A DNA stretch of 10,502 nucleotides from Pseudomonadota bacterium (GTDB lineage: Bacteria; Pseudomonadota; Gammaproteobacteria; Xanthomonadales; Xanthomonadaceae). Under the pieces are notes generated by a model. The model did no database searches. It was not told where the DNA came from and saw nothing but the letters and a program-made list of their open reading frames with translations. Shown piece by piece: positions 1-6,880 of the stretch (positions within the stretch are counted from its first letter, which is position 1; every line of letters starts with the position of its first letter). The translations under genes were made by a program, and so were the position numbers. The stretch is taken from positions 1-10,502 of the forward strand of contig JAEWZE010000186.1 of NCBI GenBank assembly GCA_023395465.1, written 5' to 3'.

Positions 1-1356
1 ATCTTTCCCACCGGCTCCACCGGCAAGGCGGTGACCGCCGCGGCGCTGGCGATCCTGGTCGACGAGGGCAAGCTCGGCTGGGACGATCCGGTGATCGACC
101 ACCTGCCGGACTTCCGCATGTACGACGCCTGGGTCACGCGCGAGATGACCGTGCGCGACCTGCTGGTGCACCGCAGCGGCCTGGGCCTTGGCGCGGGCGA
201 CCTGCTGTTCATCCCGCGCAGCTCGCGCAGCCGCACCGAGATCGTGCAGGCCCTGCGCCACATCCGGCCGGCCACCAGCTTCCGCAGCGCCTACGCCTAC
301 GACAACATCCTCTATATCGTCGCCGGCGAACTGGTGGCCGCGGTGAGCGGGCAGGACTGGGAGTCGTTCGTGCGCGAGCGCATCTTCGCGCCGCTGGGCA
401 TGGCCACCGCCACCAGCCACGAGGACGATCGCTTCGCCACGGCCAACCGCGCGCATCCGCACGCGCGCATCGATCCGCGCCTGCGCGGACTGGGCGCGCA
501 GCAGTTGCTGCCCGAGCGCGAGGGGCTGGGCCAGGTCGGCGCGCCGGCGGGCGGCCTGTCCTGGAGCGCAAAGGATTTCGCGCGCTGGATGCAGGCGCAG
601 CTCGCGCTCGGCGCCGTGCCGGGCGGCAGTGGCGAACGGCTGTGGAGCGAAGCGGGCGCGCGCGAGATGTGGACGCCGCAGGTGCCGGTCGCGATCCGTC
701 CCTGGCCGGCGCCGATCGAGGCGATGACCCCGCAGTTCTCCAGCTACGCGCTGGGCTGGAGCGTGCAGGACTATCGCGGCGTCCGGGTGGTGCAGCACGG
801 CGGCGCGGTGTTCGGCGTGCTGGCCTTCGTGGTGCTGGTGCCCGGGCACGACCTGGGGATCGCGCTGCAGATCAACTCCGAGGACGTGGACGTCCTGCGC
901 GGGCTGGGCTACGAGCTGCTCGACCACTACCTGGGCTTCGCGCCGCGCGACTGGGTCGCCGCGTTCTCGCAGTGGAACCAGGCGCGGCTCGAGGGCGGCC
1001 TGGCCCTGCTGGCCGACAGCGCGAAACAGGCGCGCACGGCGTCGAAGCCTTCGCTGCCGCGCGCGGCCTACGCCGGCGACTATGCCGATGCCTGGTACGG
1101 CCCGATCACGATCCGCGACCAGGGCGGCCGGCTGCGTATCGACTTCACCCGCAGCCCGGGCATGACCGGCACGCTCAGCCACTGGCAGTACGACACCTTC
1201 CGCGCGGACTGGGACGACGCGGCGATCGAGCCGGCCTACGTGACGTTCGCGCTCGACGCGGCCGGCGCGGTGGACCGGGTCACGATGAAGGCCGTCTCGC
1301 CGCTGGCCGACTTCAGCTACGACTACCACGACCTGCTGCTCCAGCCGGTGCGATAG
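1..1356 (+). CDS. Serine beta-lactamase-like hydrolase (class C / S12 family), 3' part
   Basis: The reading frame is open from the first base, so the N-terminus (signal peptide and start) lies outside the window; 451 residues are visible. Three motifs of penicillin-recognising serine hydrolases appear in order: SxxK as GSTGK (Ser at visible residue 6, Lys at 9), the YxN motif as YDN (residues 100-102), and HGG (266-268) in place of KTG, as in class C beta-lactamases and esterase/peptidase relatives. The catalytic domain ends near residue 320. A C-terminal stretch of about 100 residues (around YAGDYADAWYGPITI) resembles the small beta-rich DUF3471-like domain often fused to these enzymes. Such proteins are usually periplasmic or lipid-anchored and act as esterases, D-aminopeptidases or peptidases; true beta-lactam resistance is uncommon. 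The substrate cannot be told from sequence. No functional link to its neighbours is seen. Confidence 0.9.
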   Translation: MFPTGSTGKAVTAAALAILVDEGKLGWDDPVIDHLPDFRMYDAWVTREMTVRDLLVHRSGLGLGAGDLLFIPRSSRSRTEIVQALRHIRPATSFRSAYAYDNILYIVAGELVAAVSGQDWESFVRERIFAPLGMATATSHEDDRFATANRAHPHARIDPRLRGLGAQQLLPEREGLGQVGAPAGGLSWSAKDFARWMQAQLALGAVPGGSGERLWSEAGAREMWTPQVPVAIRPWPAPIEAMTPQFSSYALGWSVQDYRGVRVVQHGGAVFGVLAFVVLVPGHDLGIALQINSEDVDVLRGLGYELLDHYLGFAPRDWVAAFSQWNQARLEGGLALLADSAKQARTASKPSLPRAAYAGDYADAWYGPITIRDQGGRLRIDFTRSPGMTGTLSHWQYDTFRADWDDAAIEPAYVTFALDAAGAVDRVTMKAVSPLADFSYDYHDLLLQPVR

Positions 1357-1671
1357 CCGCCAATCGCCGGTGCCCGGCACGTTCCGGCGGGCGCCGGATG
1401 TCCGCGGGCACGGCGGCGCAGGCGTCGCTGCGCAGCGCGACGAAGGGGTGGTCGCTTCCGGCAGCACGCCCGCTGGCGCGGACGAGCCTGCGCAGCGCCC
1501 CGCGCCGATTGAATCGCACCGGCAAGTCCGTCAGGCTTTGCGCCCCGCAGCGACGCACCGGGCGCAGTGGCCGATCGCACCCGCGCGCGCGTCGCGCCGG
1601 GCCCGCGCCGTTCGTCTGGCCGCCGCGCCTGTCCGCCTGCCACCGCGTCGCCCGACGCCCCGACTTCGACG
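1357..1671. other. 315-base gap without a convincing gene
   Basis: Nothing here looks like a conserved protein in any frame; the open frames crossing it are compositionally odd (Arg/Pro/Ala-rich) and run into neighbouring genes. Ten bases after the upstream stop there is a small hairpin (GCCGG 1366-1370, CCGGC 1374-1378), followed by a near-perfect palindrome (CCGGCG 1384-1389, CGCCGG 1392-1397). Neither has a T-run, so they are only weak terminator candidates. A repeat-bounded segment at 1422-1556 is listed separately. I see no clear promoter, and no Shine-Dalgarno sequence before the next gene at 1672. Confidence 0.5.
1422..1556. repeat. 135-base segment bounded by an 11-bp inverted repeat
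   Basis: GCGTCGCTGCG at 1422-1432 is the exact reverse complement of CGCAGCGACGC at 1546-1556. Inside lie a 12-bp perfect palindrome (CGCTGCGCAGCG, 1426-1437), a second copy of its core (CTGCGCAGCGC at 1428-1438 and 1488-1498, 60 bases apart), and a small hairpin GCGAC/GTCGC (1437-1441, 1451-1455). The arrangement would suit a dispersed intergenic repeat of REP or MITE type. In DNA this rich in G and C, 11-bp matches can also arise by chance, and only one copy is visible here. Confidence 0.3.
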
Positions 1672-3072
1672 ATGACCTCCGCACTGCCCGAACCGCTGCT
1701 TGCCGAACTGTCCGCCGTGCTTGGTCCGCAGGGCTGGCGCGTCGACGAGGACGAGCGTCGTGCGCACGGCGGCGACGACTCGCGGCAATGGTCGATGCCC
1801 GACGCGGTGGCGCTGCCGCGCGACCGCGACCAGGTGGTCGCCATCGTCCGCGCCTGCCGCGCCCACCGCGTGCCCGTGGTGGCCCGCGGCGCCGGCACGG
1901 GGACCACGGCGGCGGCGGTGCCGCTGCAGGGCGGGGTGGTGGTCTCGTTCGCACGCATGGACCGGATCCTGCGGATCCTGCCCGGCGATCGCTGCGCCAT
2001 CGTCGAGCCGGGCGTGCTCAACGGCCAACTGCAGCAGGCGCTGCAGCCACTGGGGCTGTTCTGGGCGCCGGATCCGTCCAGCTTCGAGCGCTGCACCATC
2101 GGCGGCAACCTGGCCTGCAATGCGGGCGGACCGCGCGCGGTGAAGTACGGGGCCACCCGCGACAACGTGCTGGGGCTGGTCGCGGTCACCGGCAGTGGCG
2201 AGCTGATCCGCTGCGGCGGTCCCTGGACCAAAGATGCGACCGGCTACGACCTGGGCCACCTGATCGTCGGCAGCGAGGGCACGCTGGCGCTGATCGTCGA
2301 AGCCACGCTCCGGCTGCATCCGCGCCCGGCGGCGCACGCGGGCCTGCGCGCCTTCTACCGCGACGCCGCGACGGCCGCCGCCGCGGTCTCGCGCCTGATG
2401 CGGCAGCCGCAGGTGCCGGCGATGCTGGAATTCATGGATGGCAGCGCGCTGGCGCTGCTGCGCGGCCACGGCGTGGCGCTGCCCGAGGCCGGCGCCATGC
2501 TGCTGGTGGAGGCCGATGGCAGCCACGACAGCCTGCCCGATGCGCTGCAGGCGCTGGCCGACGCCGCCGCCGGCGAAGGCCTGCTGGAGGTGGACGTGGC
2601 CGCCGACGGCGTCGCGCGCGACCGCATGTGGGCCGCGCGGCGCGCGCTCTCGCCAGCGTTGCGCACGATCGCCCCGGGCAAGATCAACGAGGACGTGGTG
2701 GTACCGGTCTCGCGCATCGCCGACCTCGTCGCCGGGGTCGAGGCGCTGGCCGCCGCGAGCGCCTTGCCGATCGTGGCGTTCGGGCATGCCGGCAACGGCA
2801 ACCTGCACGTCAACATCATGTACCACCCAGACGACCCGGCCGAAGCCGCGCGCGCCGCGGCCGCGACGGAGGGTCTCTTCGAGCTGGTGCTGCGGCTGGG
2901 CGGCACGCTGTCGGGCGAGCACGGCATCGGCGTGGCCAAGCGCGACTGGATGGCCCGCGCCTTCGATGCCCCGACCCTGGCGGCGATGCGCGCGGTGAAG
3001 GCGGCCCTGGACCCGGACGGCATCCTCAATCCGGGCAAAGTGCTGCCGCCGGCGGACGTGGCCTGCGGCTGA
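1672..3072 (+). CDS. FAD-linked 2-hydroxyacid dehydrogenase (GlcD / D-lactate dehydrogenase family)
   Basis: The predicted protein has 466 residues, normal for the family. Residues about 40-220 form a PCMH-type FAD domain: ARGAGTGTTAAAVPL (71-85), DPSSFERCTIGGNLACNAGG (134-153) and TGYDLGHLIVGSEGTL (190-205). The C-terminal FAD-oxidase domain carries KINEDVVVP (337-345), GHAGNGNLH (371-379) and GEHGIG (415-420), with the His and Asn residues typical of 2-hydroxyacid oxidation. It probably oxidises a D-2-hydroxyacid (D-lactate, glycolate or D-2-hydroxyglutarate) and passes electrons to the respiratory chain. No glcE or glcF partner is adjacent, so a single-chain enzyme is more likely than a GlcDEF complex. 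The ATG at 1672 is chosen because translation from it begins directly with the usual family N-terminus; upstream in-frame codons give only low-complexity residues. No good ribosome binding site precedes it, so the start is less certain than the gene. Confidence 0.9.
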   Translation: MTSALPEPLLAELSAVLGPQGWRVDEDERRAHGGDDSRQWSMPDAVALPRDRDQVVAIVRACRAHRVPVVARGAGTGTTAAAVPLQGGVVVSFARMDRILRILPGDRCAIVEPGVLNGQLQQALQPLGLFWAPDPSSFERCTIGGNLACNAGGPRAVKYGATRDNVLGLVAVTGSGELIRCGGPWTKDATGYDLGHLIVGSEGTLALIVEATLRLHPRPAAHAGLRAFYRDAATAAAAVSRLMRQPQVPAMLEFMDGSALALLRGHGVALPEAGAMLLVEADGSHDSLPDALQALADAAAGEGLLEVDVAADGVARDRMWAARRALSPALRTIAPGKINEDVVVPVSRIADLVAGVEALAAASALPIVAFGHAGNGNLHVNIMYHPDDPAEAARAAAATEGLFELVLRLGGTLSGEHGIGVAKRDWMARAFDAPTLAAMRAVKAALDPDGILNPGKVLPPADVACG

Positions 3073-3078
3073 GCCGCA
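3064..3078 (+). terminator. Hairpin centred on the dehydrogenase stop codon
   Basis: TGCGGC (3064-3069) and GCCGCA (3073-3078) form a perfect 6-bp stem whose 3-base loop is the TGA stop codon itself. No T-run follows, so this is at best an atypical terminator or an mRNA-end stabiliser. Confidence 0.2.
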
Positions 3079-3225
3079 AGGGCGCGGCACGCCCGCTGCG
3101 CGCAGGCCCGGCGAACGACCCAGCCACGCACGTGCCCAGCCGCTGCAGGGCGGGCACGCCCCGTTCCACGGCCTGCATGCGGCTGCGTGGCATCCTGTTC
3201 CTCCCGCCGTTTCCCCAGGCACGCC
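3073..3225. other. 153-base gap before the oligopeptidase gene
   Basis: There is no credible coding frame. A hairpin GGGCG/CGCCC with a 4-base loop lies at 3148-3161. The oligopeptidase is probably transcribed from a promoter here, but I cannot point to a convincing -35/-10 pair. Confidence 0.35.
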
Positions 3226-5256
3226 ATGTCCGCCAACCCGCTGCTCGATTTTTCCGGCCTGCCGCGCTTCGAAGAGATCCGGCCCGCGCACGTCGCGCCG
3301 GCCATGACGCATTTGCTGGCGGAGGCCGAGGCGGCGGTCCGGCATGCGGAAACGGTCAAGCCTGTGGACTGGGAGCGCTTCGTCGCACCGCTGGACGATG
3401 CCACCGAACGGCTCGCGCGCGCCTGGAACCAGGTTACCCACCTGGAGGCGGTGGTGAACACGCCCGAGCTGCGCGCGGCCTACAACGAGACCCTTCCGGC
3501 GGTGACCCGCTTCTGGAGCGCGCTGGGGCAGAACCAGGCATTGTTTGCGCAATACCGGCGGCTGGCCGAAGCGCCCGGCTTCGCCGACTGGAACCAGCCG
3601 CGACGCAAGGTGGTGGAGAACGCGCTGCGCGATTTCCGCCTCGGCGGCGCGGAGCTCCCGCAGGCGCAGAAGGTGCGCTTCGGCGAAATCCGGGAAGAGC
3701 TGGCCGCGCTGCAGGCGCGCTTCTCGCAGAACGTGCTCGACGCCACCGATGCCTTTGCCCTGTACGTCGACGACGAGGCGCGGCTGGCCGGCCTGCCGGT
3801 CGACGTGCTCGCCGCCTGCCGCGCCGCGGCGGAGAAGGACGGCAGGCCCGGCTGGAAGCTCGGCCTGCAGATGCCGGTATACCTGCCGGTGCAGACCTAC
3901 GCCGAGGACCGCGAACTGCGCGCCGCGCTGTATCGCGCCAACGCGGTGCGTGCATCCGAACTCGGCGACGATCCCGCACTCGACAACGGCGCGCTGATCG
4001 ATCGCATCCTCGCATTGCGCGCGGAGCTCGCTGCGCTGCTCGGCTTCGGTCGTTACGCCAGCTACTCGCTCGCGACCAAGATGGCCGACACCCCGGACGA
4101 AGTGCTGGCCTTCCTGCGCGACCTCGCCGCGCGCGCGAAGCCGCATGCGCAGCGGGACCGGGCCGAGCTCAAAACCTTCGCGCGCGAACACCTCGGCATC
4201 GACGCGCTCGAAGCCTGGGATCTGGCGTTCGCCGCCGACAGGCTGCGGCAGGCGCGCTACAGCTACTCCGCCCAGGAAGTGAAGCAGTACTTCACCGAGC
4301 CGAAGGTGCTCGCCGGCCTGTTCGGCCTGATCCATGACCTGTACGGCCTGCGCGTGGAACCGGACACGGCGCCGGTGTGGCACGAGGACGTGCGCTTCCA
4401 TCGCCTGGTCGATGGCGACGGCCGCCTGGTCGGCCAGTTCTACCTCGACCTCTACGCGCGCGCGGGCAAGCGCGGCGGCGCGTGGATGGAAGACTGCCGC
4501 AACCGCCGCGAGCGCTCCGGTGGCACGCAGACGCCGATCGTGTACCTGGTCTGCAACTTCGGCCGCGGCGTCGACGGCCGCCCGGCGACGTTCAGCCACG
4601 CCGAGGTCACCACGCTGTTCCACGAGATGGGCCACGGCCTGCACCAGTTGCTGACCGACGTCGGCGAACTGGGCGTGGCCGGGATCAACGGCGTGGAATG
4701 GGACGCGGTGGAACTGCCCAGCCAGTTCATGGAGAACTTCTGCTGGGAATGGCCACGGGTCGAGGCGATGACCGCGCACGTGGACACCGGCGAGCCGCTG
4801 CCGCGCGCGCTGTTCGAGCGGATGCTGGCGGCGAAGAACTTCCACAGCGGGATGTCGACCGTGCGCCAGCTGGAGTTCGCCCTGTTCGACATGCTGCTGC
4901 ACGACGGACACGATCCGGCCGGCGAGCCGGTGCAGGCGCTGCTCGAGCGCGTGCGGGCCGAAGTCGCGGTCAACCTGCCGCCGCCGTGGAACCGGTTCCA
5001 GCACCAGTTCAGCCACATCTTCGCCGGCGGCTACGCGGCCGGCTACTACAGCTACAAGTGGGCCGAGGTGCTCAGCGCCGACGCCTATGCCGCCTTCGAG
5101 GAGGCGCCCGATGCGATGGCCGCGACCGGGGCGCGGTTCCGCGCCGAAGTGCTGGCACGCGGCGGCAGCCGCAGCGCGGCCGAGAACTTCCACGCCTTCC
5201 GCGGCCGGGCGCCGCGCATCGAGGCGCTGTTGCGGCATTCGGGCATGGCCGGCTGA
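3226..5256 (+). CDS. prlC: Oligopeptidase A (zinc metallopeptidase, family M3)
   Basis: The product of 676 residues matches E. coli OpdA/PrlC (about 680) in length. The zinc site is HEMGH at 466-470 (His466, Glu467, His470), with the third ligand Glu496 in WDAVELPSQFMEN (492-504), spaced as in OpdA. Near the C-terminus, GGYAAGYYSYKW (601-612) is the tyrosine-rich substrate-binding loop of M3 peptidases. There is no signal peptide, so the enzyme acts in the cytosol, where this family degrades short peptides, including cleaved signal peptides and products of ATP-dependent proteases. The start at MSANPLLDFSGLPRF is preferred over an upstream in-frame start at 3187 because family similarity begins there and an AGG (3217-3219) sits six bases upstream. 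The gene stands alone: 153 bases separate it from the dehydrogenase, and the opg operon appears to have its own promoter. The synonym opdA is also used. Confidence 0.95.
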   Translation: MSANPLLDFSGLPRFEEIRPAHVAPAMTHLLAEAEAAVRHAETVKPVDWERFVAPLDDATERLARAWNQVTHLEAVVNTPELRAAYNETLPAVTRFWSALGQNQALFAQYRRLAEAPGFADWNQPRRKVVENALRDFRLGGAELPQAQKVRFGEIREELAALQARFSQNVLDATDAFALYVDDEARLAGLPVDVLAACRAAAEKDGRPGWKLGLQMPVYLPVQTYAEDRELRAALYRANAVRASELGDDPALDNGALIDRILALRAELAALLGFGRYASYSLATKMADTPDEVLAFLRDLAARAKPHAQRDRAELKTFAREHLGIDALEAWDLAFAADRLRQARYSYSAQEVKQYFTEPKVLAGLFGLIHDLYGLRVEPDTAPVWHEDVRFHRLVDGDGRLVGQFYLDLYARAGKRGGAWMEDCRNRRERSGGTQTPIVYLVCNFGRGVDGRPATFSHAEVTTLFHEMGHGLHQLLTDVGELGVAGINGVEWDAVELPSQFMENFCWEWPRVEAMTAHVDTGEPLPRALFERMLAAKNFHSGMSTVRQLEFALFDMLLHDGHDPAGEPVQALLERVRAEVAVNLPPPWNRFQHQFSHIFAGGYAAGYYSYKWAEVLSADAYAAFEEAPDAMAATGARFRAEVLARGGSRSAAENFHAFRGRAPRIEALLRHSGMAG

Positions 5257-5275
5257 GGTCGCGCGGCCGACGGCG

Positions 5276-5307
5276 TTGACGCAGCGTTAAGCAACCGCCC
5301 GTCTAAT
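5276..5307 (+). promoter_or_regulatory. Candidate promoter of the opgDH operon
   Basis: TTGACG (5276-5281) resembles a -35 element and TCTAAT (5302-5307) matches five of six bases of the sigma-70 -10 consensus, but the 20-base spacer is longer than the optimal 17. Transcription would start near 5313-5315, giving a leader of about 30 bases before the TTG start of opgD. TTGACG also pairs with CGTTAA (5285-5290), one G-T pair included, as a small hairpin. The proposed -10 overlaps the ATG at 5306, which argues against that codon as the opgD start. Confidence 0.35.
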
Positions 5308-5312
5308 GATGC

Positions 5313-5338
5313 GAGGTTTTTCAGACCTCCCCACGAGG
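5313..5338 (+). promoter_or_regulatory. opgD leader: RBS and two alternative short hairpins
   Basis: GAGG at 5335-5338 is a good Shine-Dalgarno sequence, six bases before the TTG at 5345. The segment ACCTC (5325-5329) can pair with the upstream GAGGT (5313-5317), leaving the SD free. Alternatively its CCTC part (5326-5329) can pair with the SD itself across a 5-base loop, hiding it. The two pairings exclude each other. The ribosome site is well supported; a switching role is speculative because the stems are only 4-5 bp. Confidence 0.45.
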
Positions 5339-5344
5339 CTTCCC

Positions 5345-6880
5345 TTGCATCGCCGACAATTGCTCGCGGCCGGTACGTCGCTGCCGCTGCTGCTGTGCCT
5401 GCCGCTGCCCGACGCCTGGGCCGCGCCGGCCGGCGCGCCGGTCCCATTCGACCAGGACACCGTGCCCGCACTGGCGCGGGCACTGGCCGCGCGCGCCTAT
5501 CAGCCGCCCTCGCGCGCGCTTCCCGCGTCGCTGGATACGATCGACTACGACCAGTTCCGCGACTACCGCTTCCGCCCCGAACAGGCGCTGTGGCGCGACA
5601 CCGGCGCGCCCTTCCAGGCGCAGTTGTTCCATCGCGGTTTCATCTTCAAGGACCTGGTCGAGCTGCACCTGGTACAGGACGGCCGCGCCACGCCGCTGCC
5701 GTACCGGCGCGAGCTGTTCGATTTCGGCCCGCAGGTGCCGCCGCCGGCGGATCCCGCGCTCGGCTACGCCGGGTTCCGCCTGCATGCGCCGGTCAACCGC
5801 GCCGGATATTTCGACGAGCTGTGCGTGTTCCTGGGCGCCAGCTATTTCCGTGCGGTGGCGCGTGGCCTGGTCTACGGACTGTCGGCACGCGGCCTGGCGC
5901 TGGGCACCGGTGAGCCCGGGCCGGAGGAGTTCCCGCTGTTCCGCGCGTTCTGGCTCGAGCAGCCCGCCGCGGGCGGCGCCTCGGCGGTGGTGCACGCGCT
6001 GCTCGACGGGCCCAGCGTGGCCGGCGCCTACCGCTTCACCATCACGCCGGACGGCGAGCGCACGGTCATGGACATCGAGGCGCGCCTGTTCCCGCGCGTG
6101 GAGCTGCGCCACGCCGGCATCGCCCCGCTCACCAGCATGTTCGAGTTCGACCACGGCGACCGCGCCGGGATCGACGACTTCCGCCCGGCGGTGCACGACT
6201 CCGATGGCCTGGCGGTCCTCAACGGCGCCGGCGAGCAGGTCTGGCGGCCGCTGCGCAATCCCGCCCAGATCGAACACAGCGGCTTCCGCGACGATGGTCC
6301 GCGCGGCTTCGGGCTGATGCAGCGCAAGCGCGGCTTCGAGGCCTTCCAGGATGCCGAGGGCAGCTACGAGAAGCGGCCCAGCGCCTGGGTCGAGCCGCAG
6401 GGCGACTGGGGCGAGGGCGAGGTGCACCTGGTCGAACTGCCCACCGGCAACGAGTTCGCCGACAACATCGTCGCGTTCTGGCGCCCGCGCGCGCCGCTCG
6501 CCGCGGGTCGCGAACACCGCTTCGCGTATCGCCTGCACTGGTGCGCCGACCACGCCTGGCTGCCGCAGCTCGCGCGCGTGGCCGCCACCCGCAGCGGCCT
6601 GGCCGATGCCGAAGGCGCGGCGCCGAGGATGTTCGTGATCGACTTCGAAGGTGGCCGCCTGGCGGACCTCACGCAGGACGCCGCGCCGCGGGTCGAGGCG
6701 CAGGCCTCGGCCGGCGAGCTGCGCAATCCGGTGGTCTACCGGCTCGCCGCCAACGGCCGCTGGCGGTTGAGTTTCGAACTGCTGCCCGGCGCGGCCGAGG
6801 TGGTGGAGCTGCGCGCGCGCCTGCTCGATGGCGATGGCGCGCCGCTGTCGGAAACCTGGCTGTCGCGGTGGCCGGCATGA
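5345..6880 (+). CDS. opgD: Periplasmic glucan biosynthesis protein OpgD (MdoD)
   Basis: The product of 511 residues, read from TTG, begins MHRRQLLAAG followed by a hydrophobic stretch and DAWA-AP. This twin-arginine (Tat) signal, with cleavage predicted near residue 26, separates OpgD from the Sec-exported OpgG. OpgG/OpgD family hallmarks are seen: YGLSARGLALGTG (177-189) followed by EEFPLFRAFWLE (194-205), DSDGL (285-289), WRPLRNP (300-306), RPSAWVEPQGDWGEG (344-358) and NEFADNIVAFW (369-379). The family is now classed as glycoside hydrolase GH186: as I recall, E. coli OpgD cleaves beta-1,2-glucan and a Xanthomonas homologue cyclises it. Here OpgD probably trims or cyclises glucan made by OpgH in the periplasm. 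The TTG start has a GAGG six bases upstream; an ATG at 5306 would add 13 residues before the Tat signal, has no SD, and lies in the likely -10 box. The gene ends in a 4-base ATGA overlap with opgH. No opgG is present in the window. Confidence 0.92.
   Translation: MHRRQLLAAGTSLPLLLCLPLPDAWAAPAGAPVPFDQDTVPALARALAARAYQPPSRALPASLDTIDYDQFRDYRFRPEQALWRDTGAPFQAQLFHRGFIFKDLVELHLVQDGRATPLPYRRELFDFGPQVPPPADPALGYAGFRLHAPVNRAGYFDELCVFLGASYFRAVARGLVYGLSARGLALGTGEPGPEEFPLFRAFWLEQPAAGGASAVVHALLDGPSVAGAYRFTITPDGERTVMDIEARLFPRVELRHAGIAPLTSMFEFDHGDRAGIDDFRPAVHDSDGLAVLNGAGEQVWRPLRNPAQIEHSGFRDDGPRGFGLMQRKRGFEAFQDAEGSYEKRPSAWVEPQGDWGEGEVHLVELPTGNEFADNIVAFWRPRAPLAAGREHRFAYRLHWCADHAWLPQLARVAATRSGLADAEGAAPRMFVIDFEGGRLADLTQDAAPRVEAQASAGELRNPVVYRLAANGRWRLSFELLPGAAEVVELRARLLDGDGAPLSETWLSRWPA

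Noticed and set aside
1..1356. Antibiotic-resistance beta-lactamase
   Set aside because: The SxxK, YxN and HGG motifs and the C-terminal extra domain fit the broad S12 esterase/peptidase group; nothing in the sequence points to beta-lactam hydrolysis.
1370..1675. 101-codon plus-strand frame in the gap before the dehydrogenase
   Set aside because: It overlaps the dehydrogenase start by four bases and so imitates a coupled gene, but its composition is that of non-coding GC-rich DNA, it has no clear SD, and I recognise no family.
642..4337. 1231-codon plus-strand open frame
   Set aside because: It runs out of frame through the beta-lactamase-like, dehydrogenase and oligopeptidase genes; its Arg/Gly/Ala-rich translation shows no domain.
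1531..5238. 1235-codon minus-strand open frame
   Set aside because: It spans two well-supported plus-strand genes and their intergenic gap, has no recognisable domains, and is explained by high GC at third codon positions.
5345..6880. OpgG instead of OpgD
   Set aside because: The N-terminus has a twin-arginine motif (RRQLL) typical of OpgD, while OpgG has a Sec signal; the core motifs are shared by both, so the choice rests mainly on the signal.
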